Of a stretch of DNA of 64,000 bases, positions 24,461 to 35,582 are shown piece after piece; within the stretch, counting starts at the first letter, position 1, and each line of letters opens with the position of its first letter. Location: NCBI GenBank assembly GCA_014843695.1, contig CM026395.1, positions 49,024,557-49,088,556 on the forward strand, written 5' to 3'. Under the pieces are notes generated by a model. It did no database searches and was not told where the DNA came from. It worked only from the letters and a program-made list of their open reading frames with translations. The DNA is from Archivesica marissinica. Its lineage: Eukaryota > Mollusca > Bivalvia > Venerida > Vesicomyidae. Position numbers and translations under genes: made by a program.

Positions 24461-24668
24461 ACTAGCACAGTGGTTAGCGCGCTCGCTTCTCACCAATGCA
24501 ACCCGGGTTCGATCCTCCGACAGGGAAGTATGTGGGATGGTACTGTGGTTGCCACATTGGACAGGTGGGTTTTCTCCGGGTACTCCGGTTTCCTCCCACA
24601 CGAATGACCACATTTACTCTTTCATCCGTGCCAATGAGAGTGATTAATATAAGTTGTTACAACTTGCT
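24461..24668 (+). mobile_element. tRNA-derived SINE, family B, intact head
   Basis: The tRNA-like head has box A TAGCACAGTGG (24463-24473) and box B GGTTCGATCC (24506-24515). The body contains the block 'ctccgggtactccggtttcc' (24574-24593) followed by 'tcccacacgaatgacc'. This central block occurs in SINEs of many invertebrates and may correspond to the described Nin-DC-type core, which I cannot confirm without alignment. Sense orientation in intron 3. A degraded relative lies at 62255-62420. Confidence 0.75.
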
Positions 24669-24931
24669 TCACAATCTGAATTATGTGTAAAAATAGTCCC
24701 ATTTTAGATATTATTTATGCGTATAAAACCTCAAACATTTTCATTTCTCAAAAGCCATTGAATTAAAGTTATTGCCTTGAAACATTGCAGACATATCCGA
24801 GTACTAATTATCTTTACCCAAGAGTATTGTAAAATATGTTTTGCTTAATTGTTTAAACATGCAATAAAATATGGTTAAATAAAAAAAGAAAGAAAAAAGA
24901 GTGACTTTGAACTTGAATTTTGGCCAAAAGT

Positions 24932-25699
24932 AGTCTGAAAAACCCCTCAAACATTATGCAGTCTCAAAAACCCCTCAAACATTATGCAGTCTCAAAAAAC
25001 CCTCAAACATTATCCAGTCTCAAAAACCCCTCAAACATTATCCAGTCTCAAAAACCCCTCAAACATTATCCAGTCTCAAAAAACCCTCAAACATTATCCA
25101 GTCTCAAAAACCCCTCAAACTTTATCCAGTCTCAAAAAACCCTCAAACATTATGCAGTCTCAAAAACCCCTCAAACATTATCCAGTCTCAAAAACCCCTC
25201 AAACATTATGCAGTCTCAAAAACCCCTCAAACATTATGCAGTCTCAAAAAACCCTCAAACATTATCCAGTCTCAAAAACCCCTCAAACATTATCCAGTCT
25301 CAAAAACCCCTCAAACATTATGCAGTCTCAAAAACCCCTCAAACATTATCCAGTCTCAAAAACCCCTCAAACATTATGCAGTCTCAAAAACCCCTCAAAC
25401 ATTATCCAGTCTCAAAAACCCCTCAAACATTATCCAGTCTCAAAAACCCCTCAAACATTATGCAGTCTCAAAAACCCCTCAAACATTATCCAGTCTCAAA
25501 AAACCCTCAAACATTATCCAGTCTCAAAAACCCCTCAAACATTATGCAGTCTCAAAAACCCCTCAAACATTATCCAGTCTCAAAAACCCCTCAAACATTA
25601 TGCAGTCTCAAAAACCCCTCAAACATTATCCAGTCTCAAAAACCCCTCAAACATTTAGCAGTCTCAAAAACCCCTCAAACATTATCCAGTCTCAAAAAC
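24932..25699. repeat. 28-bp minisatellite in intron 3
   Basis: About 27 copies of 'cagtctcaaaaacccctcaa' plus 'acattatc/g'. Units differ mainly by g/c before 'cagtc' and by one A/C in the 'aaaaaccc' run. The period is not a multiple of three. The open frames it creates read as repeats of QSQKPLKHY in shifting register and are not genes. Confidence 0.97.
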
Positions 25700-25799
25700 A
25701 GTCGAAGTTATTGCTTTCAATCTTTGCATGCACATTCGAGGAATAATTCTCCACACCAACAGTCCCCACCCTACCACTGACTCGTTGGAAAGCATAAAA

Positions 25800-26054
25800 G
25801 ACATTTTTATTGAGTGTTATCACGTGTGGCGAGACACCATTGGGACTATGGCCTAGTTGAACATATGGCGACTCTCTATTACTGGTGGAGGAGGACCCTG
25901 TGAGCAGTATTTCAGGCATGGATGTAGAACCACTGACCTTCCACAAGTGAGCTAAATGAAAGAGTGAGACACACCCAGCTAATTCGAACCTGCAGCGGTC
26001 AAGGGGAAATAATATAAAGTCAGCGACAGTAACCACTCGGCCAATGAGGCCTCC
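25800..26054 (-). mobile_element. SINE family D with a tRNA-Leu/Ser-like head
   Basis: On the minus strand the head reads CATTGGCCGAGTGGTTACTG (box A region, around 26025-26045). About 40 bases on it reads CAGGTTCGAA (box B, 25983-25992). GGCCGAGTGGTTA is the class II tRNA (Leu/Ser) box A. The body to about 25800 contains 'cgtgtggcgagacaccattg'. It is decayed, and antisense to CLP1. Confidence 0.6.
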
Positions 26055-26310
26055 GAATATTTCCTTCGAAGAAGTGCTCAAAGATTGCCCATTGACGAGA
26101 TTTTAAGGATTACTGTTTGGAGTGGCACTCTGGGTTTTCCTCAAACATTGTTGCCATATGATGACCTAAGCTGTAGGTGCGACAAACAAGCACCAACCAT
26201 AAGTCGAGTGTTGATTTCAGTTTGAAGTGAGCATGTATAAATTGTTAATTTAAAATACATTATTGCATTTTACTCTGTGTATCGACCCGGCCATAAGTCG
26301 ACACTACATG

Positions 26311-26600
26311 TGTTTTACGTTTATTTATCGTCGGTACCGGTTGCGCATATGAGCGACGCCTCCTCAAGAGATTAGTCATTTTAGATTTTGGAGGATAGTG
26401 CAATGATACAGACATAGACCCATTCCAGAATCTCCTCTTGTTCTTTTACGTGTACAGTGTAAAGCACTGACACGAGACCTCGGTTTAATGTCCCATCTGA
26501 AAGACTGTTACTTTTAATAATGTCAGACGGTGGATGGAAACTGCGATCCCTGGAGTACCAGTCCAACATGTTAACCACTGGACAACAGATCCGACTGTAA
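26311..26600 (-). mobile_element. tRNA-derived SINE, family C, copy 1
   Basis: It matches 48330-48598 over its whole length: 'gttttacgtttatttat', 'taccggttgc', 'catatgagcgacgcc', 'agagattagtcattttagat', and a right-hand tRNA-like part. The head at 26545-26600 is more decayed than in the other copy. A 'cgagacctcggtttaatgtc' segment around 26481 is absent from copy 2, which instead has a short deletion there. Confidence 0.7.
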
Positions 26601-26697
26601 GTCAACATTGCAACCGCCTGTAACTTTCGATGGTAAAAAATGTCGTTCTATAGGAGAGTAGTTACGGTATATGAAACATTGAACATTTTCTCTGTAG

Positions 26698-26811
26698 ATT
26701 TTAATTGTTGGACCAACAGATGTAGGGAAGAGTACATTGTGCAATATGTTGCTGAACTACGGTGTTAGGATGGGGCGAGCTCCGATGTTTGTTGACCTGG
26801 ACGTAGGTCAG
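26698..26811 (+). CDS. CLP1: CLP1 exon with Walker A and Walker B motifs
   Basis: This 114-bp exon (38 codons) is the start of the kinase P-loop domain. It contains GPTDVGKST, the Walker A nucleotide-binding loop with the catalytic lysine, then [12 protein letters not shown] and the Walker B-like FVDLDVGQ. All are intact, so the copy looks functional. The acceptor is ctgtag ending 26697 and the donor is gtgagt at 26812. The exon is phase 0 at both ends, so it could be duplicated or skipped without a frameshift. A decayed partial duplicate lies at 27203-27259, and a repeat made from its last bases follows immediately. Confidence 0.96.
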
Positions 26812-27140
26812 GTGAGTCATTTTGTGTTGGGTTGATGGTTGACCTGGATGTAGGTCAGGTAAGTTTGTTGATGGTTGACCTGGATGTAGGTCAGGTAAGT
26901 TTGTGTTAGGTTGATGGTTGACATGGATGTAGGTCAGGTAAGTTTGTGTTAGGTTGATGGTTGACCTGGATGTAGGTCAGGTAAGTTTGTGTTAGGTTGA
27001 TGGTTGACCTGGATGTAGGTCAGGTAAGTTTGTGTTAGGTTGATCTGGATGTAGGTCAGGTAAGTTTGTGTTAGGTTGATGGTTGATCTGGATGTAGGTC
27101 AGGTAAGTTTGTGTTAGGTTGATGGTTGATCTGGATGATC
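26812..27140 (+). repeat. CLP1: 43-bp array copying the exon 4 end and its splice donor
   Basis: Seven copies plus a partial one of a unit of about 43 bp that contains GTTGACCTGGATGTAGGTCA followed by GGTAAGT. This is the last 21 bases of exon 4 (GTTGACCTGGACGTAGGTCAG) with one change, plus a donor. The copies of CAG end at 26858, 26894, 26937, 26980, 27023, 27059 and 27102, each followed by GTAAGT. The genuine donor at 26812 is GTGAGT. Some units are shortened to 36 bp. Using any downstream copy would add the in-frame stop TGA at 26833-26835. Confidence 0.95.
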
Positions 27141-27183
27141 CAGTTAATGGATGATTAGGCCGATATTGTTTTGGTTATTTTTC

Positions 27184-27259
27184 AGCTGTCTCAAAATAAC
27201 TCTTGTTGAACTACGATGTTCGGCTGGGTCGAGCTCAAATTTGGATCTACCTTGACGTC
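27184..27259 (+). pseudogene. CLP1: decayed partial duplicate of CLP1 exon 4
   Basis: Bases 27203-27259 match exon 4 at 29 of the first 32-34 positions and still read LLNYDVRLGRAQIWIYLDV, against [19 protein letters not shown] in the real exon. The Walker B part is kept, but the Walker A half is not recognisable. The codons immediately upstream contain an in-frame TAA at 27196-27198. A good acceptor, 'ggttatttttcag', ends at 27185. There is no donor at the homologous place, because the copy runs into the 76-bp array. It is either a relic of an exon duplication or a captured fragment. Confidence 0.75.
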
Positions 27260-27838
27260 CCTTTGGAAGAATGGCCCTTTGAGAGGGATCACAGTCTGTG
27301 ACGATAGCCTGCTGTCATACGTGTGGTGTATCCCTTTTCAGGGTAAATGTCCCTTTGACAGGGAACACATGTCTGTGACGATAGCCCGCTGTCATACGTG
27401 TGAAGTATGCTCCTTCAGGGAGAATGTCCCTTTGAGAGAGAACACATGTCTGTGACGATAGCCCGCTGTCATACGTGTGGTGTATCTCTTTCAGGGAGAA
27501 TGTCCCTTTGACAGGGAACACATGTCTGTGACGATAGCCCGCTGTCATACGTGTGAAGTATGCTCCTTTAGGGAGAATGTCCCTTTGACAGGGAACACAT
27601 GTCTGTGACGATAGCCCGCTGTCATACGTGTGGTGTATCTCTTTCAGAGTAAATGTCCCTTTGAGAGGGAACACATGTCTGTGACGATAGCCCGCTGTCA
27701 TACGTGTGGTGTATCTCTTTCAGGGAGAATGTCCCTTTGAGAGGGAACACATGTCTGTGACGATAGCCCGCTGTCATACATGTGGTGTATCTCTTTCAGA
27801 GTAAATGTCCCTTTGACAGGGAACACATGTCTGTGATA
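27257..27838. repeat. 76/77-bp array with acceptor-like motifs, intron 4
   Basis: About eight copies beginning 'gtccctttgagagggaacac' and continuing 'atgtctgtgacgatagccc', 'gctgtcatacgtgtg' and 'gtatctctttcag'. Start positions are about 27272, 27349, 27426, 27502, 27579, 27655, 27731 and 27807. Two unit types partly alternate, with 'gtatctctttcag' or 'gtatgctccttcag'. Each ends in a pyrimidine run plus AG, the form of a 3' splice site. 'TCCCTTTGAGAGGGA' is a small palindrome in each unit. Confidence 0.95.
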
Positions 27839-27839
27839 T

Positions 27840-28270
27840 CGGTTCACAGGCCTGAATGATAATCGATTCGTCATTATTAATTACATGTATATGCCATTCA
27901 TAACACTTGTTGCGCCAGGCGGACACACATTTGATTCATTGTACATGTTTAAAACCTGTCAAGTTCGAAACCTGGCGTGTGCAAATTTACCAATGTTACC
28001 AGTGATAAATATATTCAAATTGATGTTTTTAGCTTATAATTAAAGTCTCTTTATGCGTTGTTTTTATACAGTTGGAATTTATCCAAGTGTTAACTTTAGT
28101 AAACCACCATTTACAGAGTTATTGATGATTTTATTAAAAAATATGCATAAAGAGAGGTAATTTACAAATGGTAATTTCACAAAAGCATGTTCGTTTGTGA
28201 CCACATCAAAGTATCTCTTTTTACCGTAATAATTTTATTGAAAAATGAAAATATCAGACAATAATCATAC
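27840..28270. other. intron 4 spacer, no features seen
   Basis: AT-rich sequence between two arrays. No exon, tRNA-like box or element termini found. Confidence 0.5.
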
Positions 28271-29083
28271 CCGTTCCTTACAATATCTAACACCCGCTCC
28301 TTACAATATCTAACACCCGCTCCTTACAATATCTAACACCCACTCCTTACAATATCTAATACCCACCCACAATATCTAATACCCACTCCTTACAATATCT
28401 AACACCCACTCCAATATCTAACACCCACTCCTTACAATATCTAACACCCACTCCTTACAATATCTAACACCCACTCCTTACAATATCTAACACCCACTCC
28501 TTACAATATCTAACACCCGCTCTTTACAATAGCTAACACCCGCTCTTTACAATATCTAACACCCGCTCCTTACAATATCTAACACCCACTCCTTACAATA
28601 TCTAACACCCGCTCCTTACAATATCTAACACCTGCTCCTTACAATATCTAACACCCGCTCCTTACAATATCTAACACCCGCTCTTTACAATATCTAACAC
28701 CCGCTCCTTACAATATCTAACACCCACTCCTTACAATATCTAACACTTTACACTATCTAACACCCGCTCCTTACAATATCTAACACGCGCTCCTTACAAT
28801 ATCTAACACTATCTAACACACGCTCCTTACAATATCTAACACCTGCTCCTTACAATATCTAACACCTGCTCCTTACAATATCTAACACGCGCTCCTTACA
28901 ATATCTAACACCCTCTCCTTACAATATCTAACACCTGCTCCTTACAATATCTAACACCCTCTCCTTACAATATCTAACACCTGCTCCTTACAATATCTAA
29001 CACCCTCTCCTTACAATATCTAACACCCGCTCCTTACAATATCTAACACCCGCTCCTTACAATATCTAACACCCGCTCCTTCA
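28271..29083. repeat. 23-bp minisatellite in intron 4
   Basis: About 35 copies of 'ttacaatatctaacacccgc' plus 'tcc', with variants cac/tgc/cgc/ctc at one triplet and a few shortened units near 28366, 28412 and 28745-28815. It ends about 250 bp before the exon 5 acceptor. Confidence 0.97.
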
Positions 29084-29330
29084 GGGTTCCCTCTGAATTT
29101 TTGTCTGTGCCACAATTTAAAAAAACTCGGAGCCAACTAAGAGCTAGTTCACAGATAAATATTTGAAGCCATGTTAAAAAAAATGTTACAAAATGTAGCG
29201 CCAGTATTTGTTTTTTTGTCGCAATTTGCGCCATTGGTGGCCGACAGCGGAAACCCTGTTCCTTACAATATCTTGGGTGTGCAGTACATTCTAAATGCAT
29301 AATAATAAAATATTACTTCCTGTGTTACAG

Positions 29331-29529
29331 GGACAGGTTGCACTACCGGGCACAATGGGTGCTTTCGTTGTGGAACGGCCAACTGACATTGAGGAGGGGT
29401 TTACTCAGAGTGCACCGTTAGTGTTTCATTTCGGTCATACTGATCCTTCCAAGAACCTCACTCTATTTAACCTACTTGTTTCACGCGTCGCTGACGTGAT
29501 AAACATGAAATGTGACAAGTTTAAGAAAG
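29331..29529 (+). CDS. CLP1: CLP1 exon, kinase domain core
   Basis: This 199-bp exon (66 codons plus one base) opens GQVALPGTMGAFVVERPTDI and continues EEGFTQSAPLVFHFGHTDPS. It then gives KNLTLFNLLVSRVADVINMK and CDKFKK. It aligns with [20 protein letters not shown] and [20 protein letters not shown] of other CLP1 proteins. The PGTMGA block and the APLV-HFG block are intact. Acceptor 'tgtgttacag' ends 29330, and donor gtcagt starts 29530. It begins in phase 0 and ends after the first base of a codon (phase 1). Confidence 0.96.
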
Positions 29530-29576
29530 GTCAGTACACTGAACAATTTTGACTTCACAAAGTACTAATTTTACTA

Positions 29577-29850
29577 GCCTCCATATTGTTGAGAGGTTAT
29601 GGTTGTTGACTGAGGCCTCCATTGTTGAGTGGTTATGGTTGTTGACTGAGGTCTCCATTGTTAATTGGTTATTGTTGTTGACTGAGGCCTCCATTGTTAA
29701 TTGGTTAGTGTTGTTGACTAAGGCCTCCATTGTTGAGAGGTTATTGTTGTTGACTGAGGCCTCCATTGTTAATTGGTTATTGTTGTTGACTGAGGCCTCC
29801 ATTGTTGAGATGTTATGGTTGTTGACTGAGGCCTCCATTGTTGAGAGATT
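29577..29850. repeat. 36-bp minisatellite, start of intron 5
   Basis: About eight copies of 'ggttattgttgttgactgag' plus 'gcctccattgttgaga' or the 'ttaatt' variant. It lies within 50 bp of the exon 5 donor. Confidence 0.95.
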
Positions 29851-29992
29851 ATTTCTCCCAACTCTCCCTCTAGCTCCAACCCTGCAGGCAGAGGTGAGGC
29901 AGAGCTCAGGGGGACTATTTCTCCCGACTCCCTCTAGCTCCAGCCCTGCAGGGAGAGGTGAGACAGAGCTCAGGGGACTATTTCTCTCCATC
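29849..29992. repeat. 64/65-bp repeat, two copies and a partial
   Basis: 'ctatttctcccgactccctc' followed by 'tagctccagccctgcaggga' and 'gaggtgagacagagctcag' begins near 29849, 29914 and 29978. It joins the 36-bp array directly. Confidence 0.9.
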
Positions 29993-30002
29993 TAGTGCAA
30001 AT

Positions 30003-33000
30003 CCTGGTTGCTGCATTTACATACACTCTGTATGGTTAATCTGTGTGAATATTGCTATATTTACATACACTCTATATGAGTTAATCTGTGTGAATATTGC
30101 TGTATTTACATACACTCTATATGAGTTAATCTGTGTGAATATTGCTGTATTTACATACACTCTGTATGAGTTAATCTGTGTGAATATTGCTGTATTTACA
30201 TACACTCTATATGAGTTAATCTGTGTGAATATTGCTGTATTTCATAACACCTCTATGTGTGCAGGTATGTAATCTGTATGTTAATATACTGTTATGAGTA
30301 ATCTGTGTGAATATTTGCTGTAATCATTACAGTAATACTTCTGTATGATTGTTGAGTTAATCTGTGTGAATATTGCTGTATTTACATACACTCTATATGA
30401 GTTAATCTGTGTGAATATTGCTGTATGAGTTAATCTGTGTGAATATTGCTGTATTTACATACACTCTGTATGAGTTAATCTGTGTGAATATTGCTGTATT
30501 TACATACACTCTGTATGAGTTAATCTGTGTGAATATTGCTGTATTTACATACACTCTGTGTGAGTTAATCTGTGTGAATATTGCTGTATTTACATATACT
30601 CTGTATGAGTTAATCTGTGTGACTATTGCTGTATTTACATACACTCTATATGAGTTAATCTGTGTGAATATTGCTGTATTTACATATACTCTGTACGAGT
30701 TAATCTGTGTGAATATTGCTGTATTTACTTACACTCTGTGTGAGTTAATCTGTGTGAATATTGCTGTATTTACATACACTCTGTGTGAGTTAATCTGTGT
30801 GAATATTGCTGTATTTACATACACTCTGTGAGTTAATCTGTTTGAATATTGCTGTATTTACATATACTCTGTATGAGTTAATCTGTGTGACTATTGCTGT
30901 ATTTACATACACTCTATATGAGTTAATCTGTGTGAATATTGCTGCATTTACTTACACTCTGTGTGAGTTAATCTGTGTGAATATTGCTGTATTTACATAC
31001 ACTCTGTGTGAGTTAATCTGTGTGAATATTGCTGTATTTACATAAACTCTGTATGAGTTAATCTGTGTGAATATTGCTGTATTTACTTACACTCTGTGTG
31101 AGTTAATCTGTGTGAATATTGCTGTATTTACATACACTCTATATGAGTTAATCTGTGTGAATATTGCTGCATTTACATACACTCTGTGTGAGTTAATCTG
31201 TGTGAATATTGCTGTATTTACATACACTCTGTATGAGTTAATCTGTGTGAATATTGCTGTATTTACATACACTCTGTGTGAGTTAATCTGTGTGAATATT
31301 GCTGTATTTACATATACTCTGTATGAGATAATCTGTGTGACTATTGCTGTATGTACATACACTCTATATGAGTTAATCTGTGTGAATATTGCTGCATTTA
31401 CTTACATTCTGTGTGAGTTAATCTGTGTGAATATTGCTGTATTTACATACACTCTATGAGTTAATCTGTGTGAATATTGCTGTATTTAGATACACTCTGT
31501 ATGAGTTAATCTGTGTGAATATTGCTGTATTTACATACACTCTGTATGAGTTATTCTGTGTGAATATTGCTGTATTTACATATACTCTGTGTGAGTTAAT
31601 CTGTGTGAATATTGCTGTATGAGTTAATCTGTGTGAATTTGCTGTATTACATACACTCTATATGAGTTAATCTGTGGAATATTGCTGCATTTACATACAC
31701 TCTATATGAGTTAATTTTTCTGTGTGAATATGCTGTATTTTACATACACTCTATATGAGTTAATCTGTGTGAATATTGCTGCATTTACATACACTCTATA
31801 TGAGTTAATCTGTGTGAATATTGCTGTATTTACATACACTCTATATGAGTTAATCTGTGTGAATATTGCTGTATGAGTTAATCTGTGTGAATATTGCTGT
31901 ATTTACATACACTGTATGAGTTAATCTGTGTGAATATTGCTGTATTTACATACACTCTATATGAGTTAATCTGTGTGAATATTGCTGTATGAGTTAATCT
32001 GTGTGAATATTGCTGTATTTACATACACTCTGTGTGAGTTAATCTGTGTGAATATTGCTGTATTTACATACACTCTATATGAGTTAATCTGTGTGAATAT
32101 TGCTGCATTTACATACACTCTATATGAGTTAATCTGTGTGAATATTGCTGCATTTACATACACTCTCTATGAGTTAATCTGTGTGAATATTGCTGTATTT
32201 ACATACACTCTGTATGAGTTAATCTGTGTGAATATTGCTGTATTTACATATACTCTATATGAGTTAATCTGTGTGAATATTGCTGCATTTACATATACTC
32301 TGTATGAGTTAATCTGTGTGAATATTGCTGTATTTACATATACTTTGTATGAGTTAATCTGTGTGAATATTGCTGTATTTACATACACTCTGTATGAGTT
32401 AATCTGTGTGAATATTGCTGTATTTACATATACTCTGTATGAGTTAATCTGTGTGAATATTGCTGTATTTACATACACTCTGTATGAGTTAATCTGTGTG
32501 AATATTGCTGTATTTACATACTCTGTATGAGTTAATCTGTGTGACTATTGCTGTATTTACATACACTCTGTATGAGTTAATCTGTGTGAATATTGCTGTA
32601 TTTACATACACTCTATGAGTTAATCTGTGTGAATATTGCTGTATTTACATACACTCTGTATGAGTTAATCTGTGTGAATATTGCTGTATTTACATATACT
32701 CTATATGAGTTAATCTGTGTGAATATTGCTGCATTTACATATACTCTGTATGAGTTAATCTGTGTGAATATTGCTGTATTTACATATACTCTGTATGAGT
32801 TAATCTGTGTGAATATTGCTGTATTTACATATACTCTGTATGAGTTAATCTGTGTGACTATTGCTGTATTTACATACACTATATGAGTTAATCTGTGTGA
32901 ATATTGCTGTATTTACATACACTCTGTGTCAGTTAATCTGTGTGAATATTGCTGTATTTACATACACTCTGTGTGAGTTAATCTGTGTGAATATTGCTGT

Positions 33001-34582
33001 ATTTACATACACTCTGTATGAGTTAATCTGTGTGAATATTGCTGCATTTACATACACTCTGTATGAGTTAATCTGTGTGAATATTGCTGCATTTACATAC
33101 ACTCTCTATGAGTTAATCTGTGTGAATATTGCTGTATTTACATACACTCTGTATGAGTTAGTCTGTGTGAATATTGCTGCATTTACTTACATTCTGTGTG
33201 AGTTAATCTGTGTGAATATTGCTGTATTTACATACACTCTATGAGTTAATCTGTGTGAATATTGCTGTATTTACATACACTCTGTATGAGTTAATCTGTG
33301 TGAATATTGCTGTATTTACATACACTCTGTATGAGTTAATCTGTGTGAATATTGCTGTATTTACATACACTCTGTATGAGTTAATCTGTGTGAATATTGC
33401 TGTATTTACATACACTCTGTGTGAGTTAATCTGTGTGAATATTGCTGTATTTACATACACTCTGTGTGAGTTAATCTGTGTGAATATTGCTGTATTTACA
33501 TACACTCTGTGTGAGTTAGTGTGAATATTGCTGCATTTACATACACTCTGTATGAGTTAATCTGTGTGAATATTGCTGCATTTACATACACTCTCTATGA
33601 GTTAATCTGTGTGAATATTGCTGTATTTACATACACTCTGTATGAGTTAATCTGTGTGAATATTGCTGTATTTACATATACTCTATATGAGTTAATCTGT
33701 GTGAATATTGCTGCATTTACATATACTCTGTATGAGTTAATCTGTGTGAATATTGCTGTATTTACATATACTCTGTATGAGTTAATCTGTGTGAATATTG
33801 CTGTATTTACATATACTCTGTATGAGTTAATCTGTGTGACTATTGCTGTATTTACATACACTATATGAGTTAATCTGTGTGAATATTGCTGTATTTACAT
33901 ACACTCTGTGTCAGTTAATCTGTGTGAATATTGCTGTATTTACATACACTCTGTGTGAGTTAATCTGTGTGAATATTGCTGTATTTACATACACTCTGTA
34001 TGAGTTAATCTGTGTGAATATTGCTGCATTTACATACACTCTGTATGAGTTAATCTGTGTGAATATTGCTGCATTTACATACACTCTCTATGAGTTAATC
34101 TGTGTGAATATTGCTGTATTTACATACACTCTGTATGAGTTAGTCTGTGTGAATATTGCTGTATTTACATACACCTGTATGAGTTAATCTGTGTGAATTT
34201 GCTGTATTTACATACACTCTGTGTGAGTTAATCTGTGTGAATATTGCTGTTATTTACATATACTCTGTGTGAGTTAATCTGTGTGAATATTGCTGTATTT
34301 ACTTACACTCTGTGTGAGTTATCTGTGTGAATATTGCTGTATTTACATACACTCTGTATGAGTTAATCTGTGTGAATATTGCTGTATTTACTTACACTCT
34401 GTGTGAGTTAATCTGTGTGAATATTGCTGTATTTACATACACTCTGTATGAGTTAATCTGTGTGAATATTGCTGTATTTACATACACTCTGTGTGAGTTA
34501 ATCTGTGTGAATATTGCTGTATTTACATACACTCTGTGTGAGTTAATCTGTGTGAATATTGCTGTATTTACATACACTCTGT
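30003..34582. repeat. 45-bp minisatellite in intron 5, left part
   Basis: A tandem array of a 45-bp unit: 'ttgctgtatttacatacact', then 'ctgtatgagttaatctgtgt' and 'gaata'. Variants include ctgtgtgag, ctatatgag, gactattgc and gctgcattt, plus short units. The period is a multiple of three, which produces spurious open frames. Blocks recur at larger scale: 32613-32879 recurs at 33595-33861. Confidence 0.97.
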
Positions 34583-35582
34583 NNNNNNNNNNNNNNNNNN
34601 NNNNNNNNNNNNNNNNNNNNNNNNNNNNNNNNNNNNNNNNNNNNNNNNNNNNNNNNNNNNNNNNNNNNNNNNNNNNNNNNNNNNNNNNNNNNNNNNNNNN
34701 NNNNNNNNNNNNNNNNNNNNNNNNNNNNNNNNNNNNNNNNNNNNNNNNNNNNNNNNNNNNNNNNNNNNNNNNNNNNNNNNNNNNNNNNNNNNNNNNNNNN
34801 NNNNNNNNNNNNNNNNNNNNNNNNNNNNNNNNNNNNNNNNNNNNNNNNNNNNNNNNNNNNNNNNNNNNNNNNNNNNNNNNNNNNNNNNNNNNNNNNNNNN
34901 NNNNNNNNNNNNNNNNNNNNNNNNNNNNNNNNNNNNNNNNNNNNNNNNNNNNNNNNNNNNNNNNNNNNNNNNNNNNNNNNNNNNNNNNNNNNNNNNNNNN
35001 NNNNNNNNNNNNNNNNNNNNNNNNNNNNNNNNNNNNNNNNNNNNNNNNNNNNNNNNNNNNNNNNNNNNNNNNNNNNNNNNNNNNNNNNNNNNNNNNNNNN
35101 NNNNNNNNNNNNNNNNNNNNNNNNNNNNNNNNNNNNNNNNNNNNNNNNNNNNNNNNNNNNNNNNNNNNNNNNNNNNNNNNNNNNNNNNNNNNNNNNNNNN
35201 NNNNNNNNNNNNNNNNNNNNNNNNNNNNNNNNNNNNNNNNNNNNNNNNNNNNNNNNNNNNNNNNNNNNNNNNNNNNNNNNNNNNNNNNNNNNNNNNNNNN
35301 NNNNNNNNNNNNNNNNNNNNNNNNNNNNNNNNNNNNNNNNNNNNNNNNNNNNNNNNNNNNNNNNNNNNNNNNNNNNNNNNNNNNNNNNNNNNNNNNNNNN
35401 NNNNNNNNNNNNNNNNNNNNNNNNNNNNNNNNNNNNNNNNNNNNNNNNNNNNNNNNNNNNNNNNNNNNNNNNNNNNNNNNNNNNNNNNNNNNNNNNNNNN
35501 NNNNNNNNNNNNNNNNNNNNNNNNNNNNNNNNNNNNNNNNNNNNNNNNNNNNNNNNNNNNNNNNNNNNNNNNNNNNNNNNNN
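34583..35582. other. assembly gap (1,000 N)
   Basis: Exactly 1,000 N inside the 45-bp array, so array length and copy number in intron 5 are unknown. Confidence 0.98.

Noticed and set aside
24920..25780. CRISPR-like regular arrays (28-, 23-, 33- and 36-bp periods)
   Set aside because: The units are contiguous, with no unique spacers between them, and the context is a eukaryotic intron. They are minisatellites.
29043..29300. Other short ORFs in introns (e.g. 22433-22710, 22786-23004, 24028-24309, 26381-26608, 29043-29300)
   Set aside because: They fall in SINE, MITE or unclassified intronic sequence, have no conserved domain, and have no splice or promoter context.
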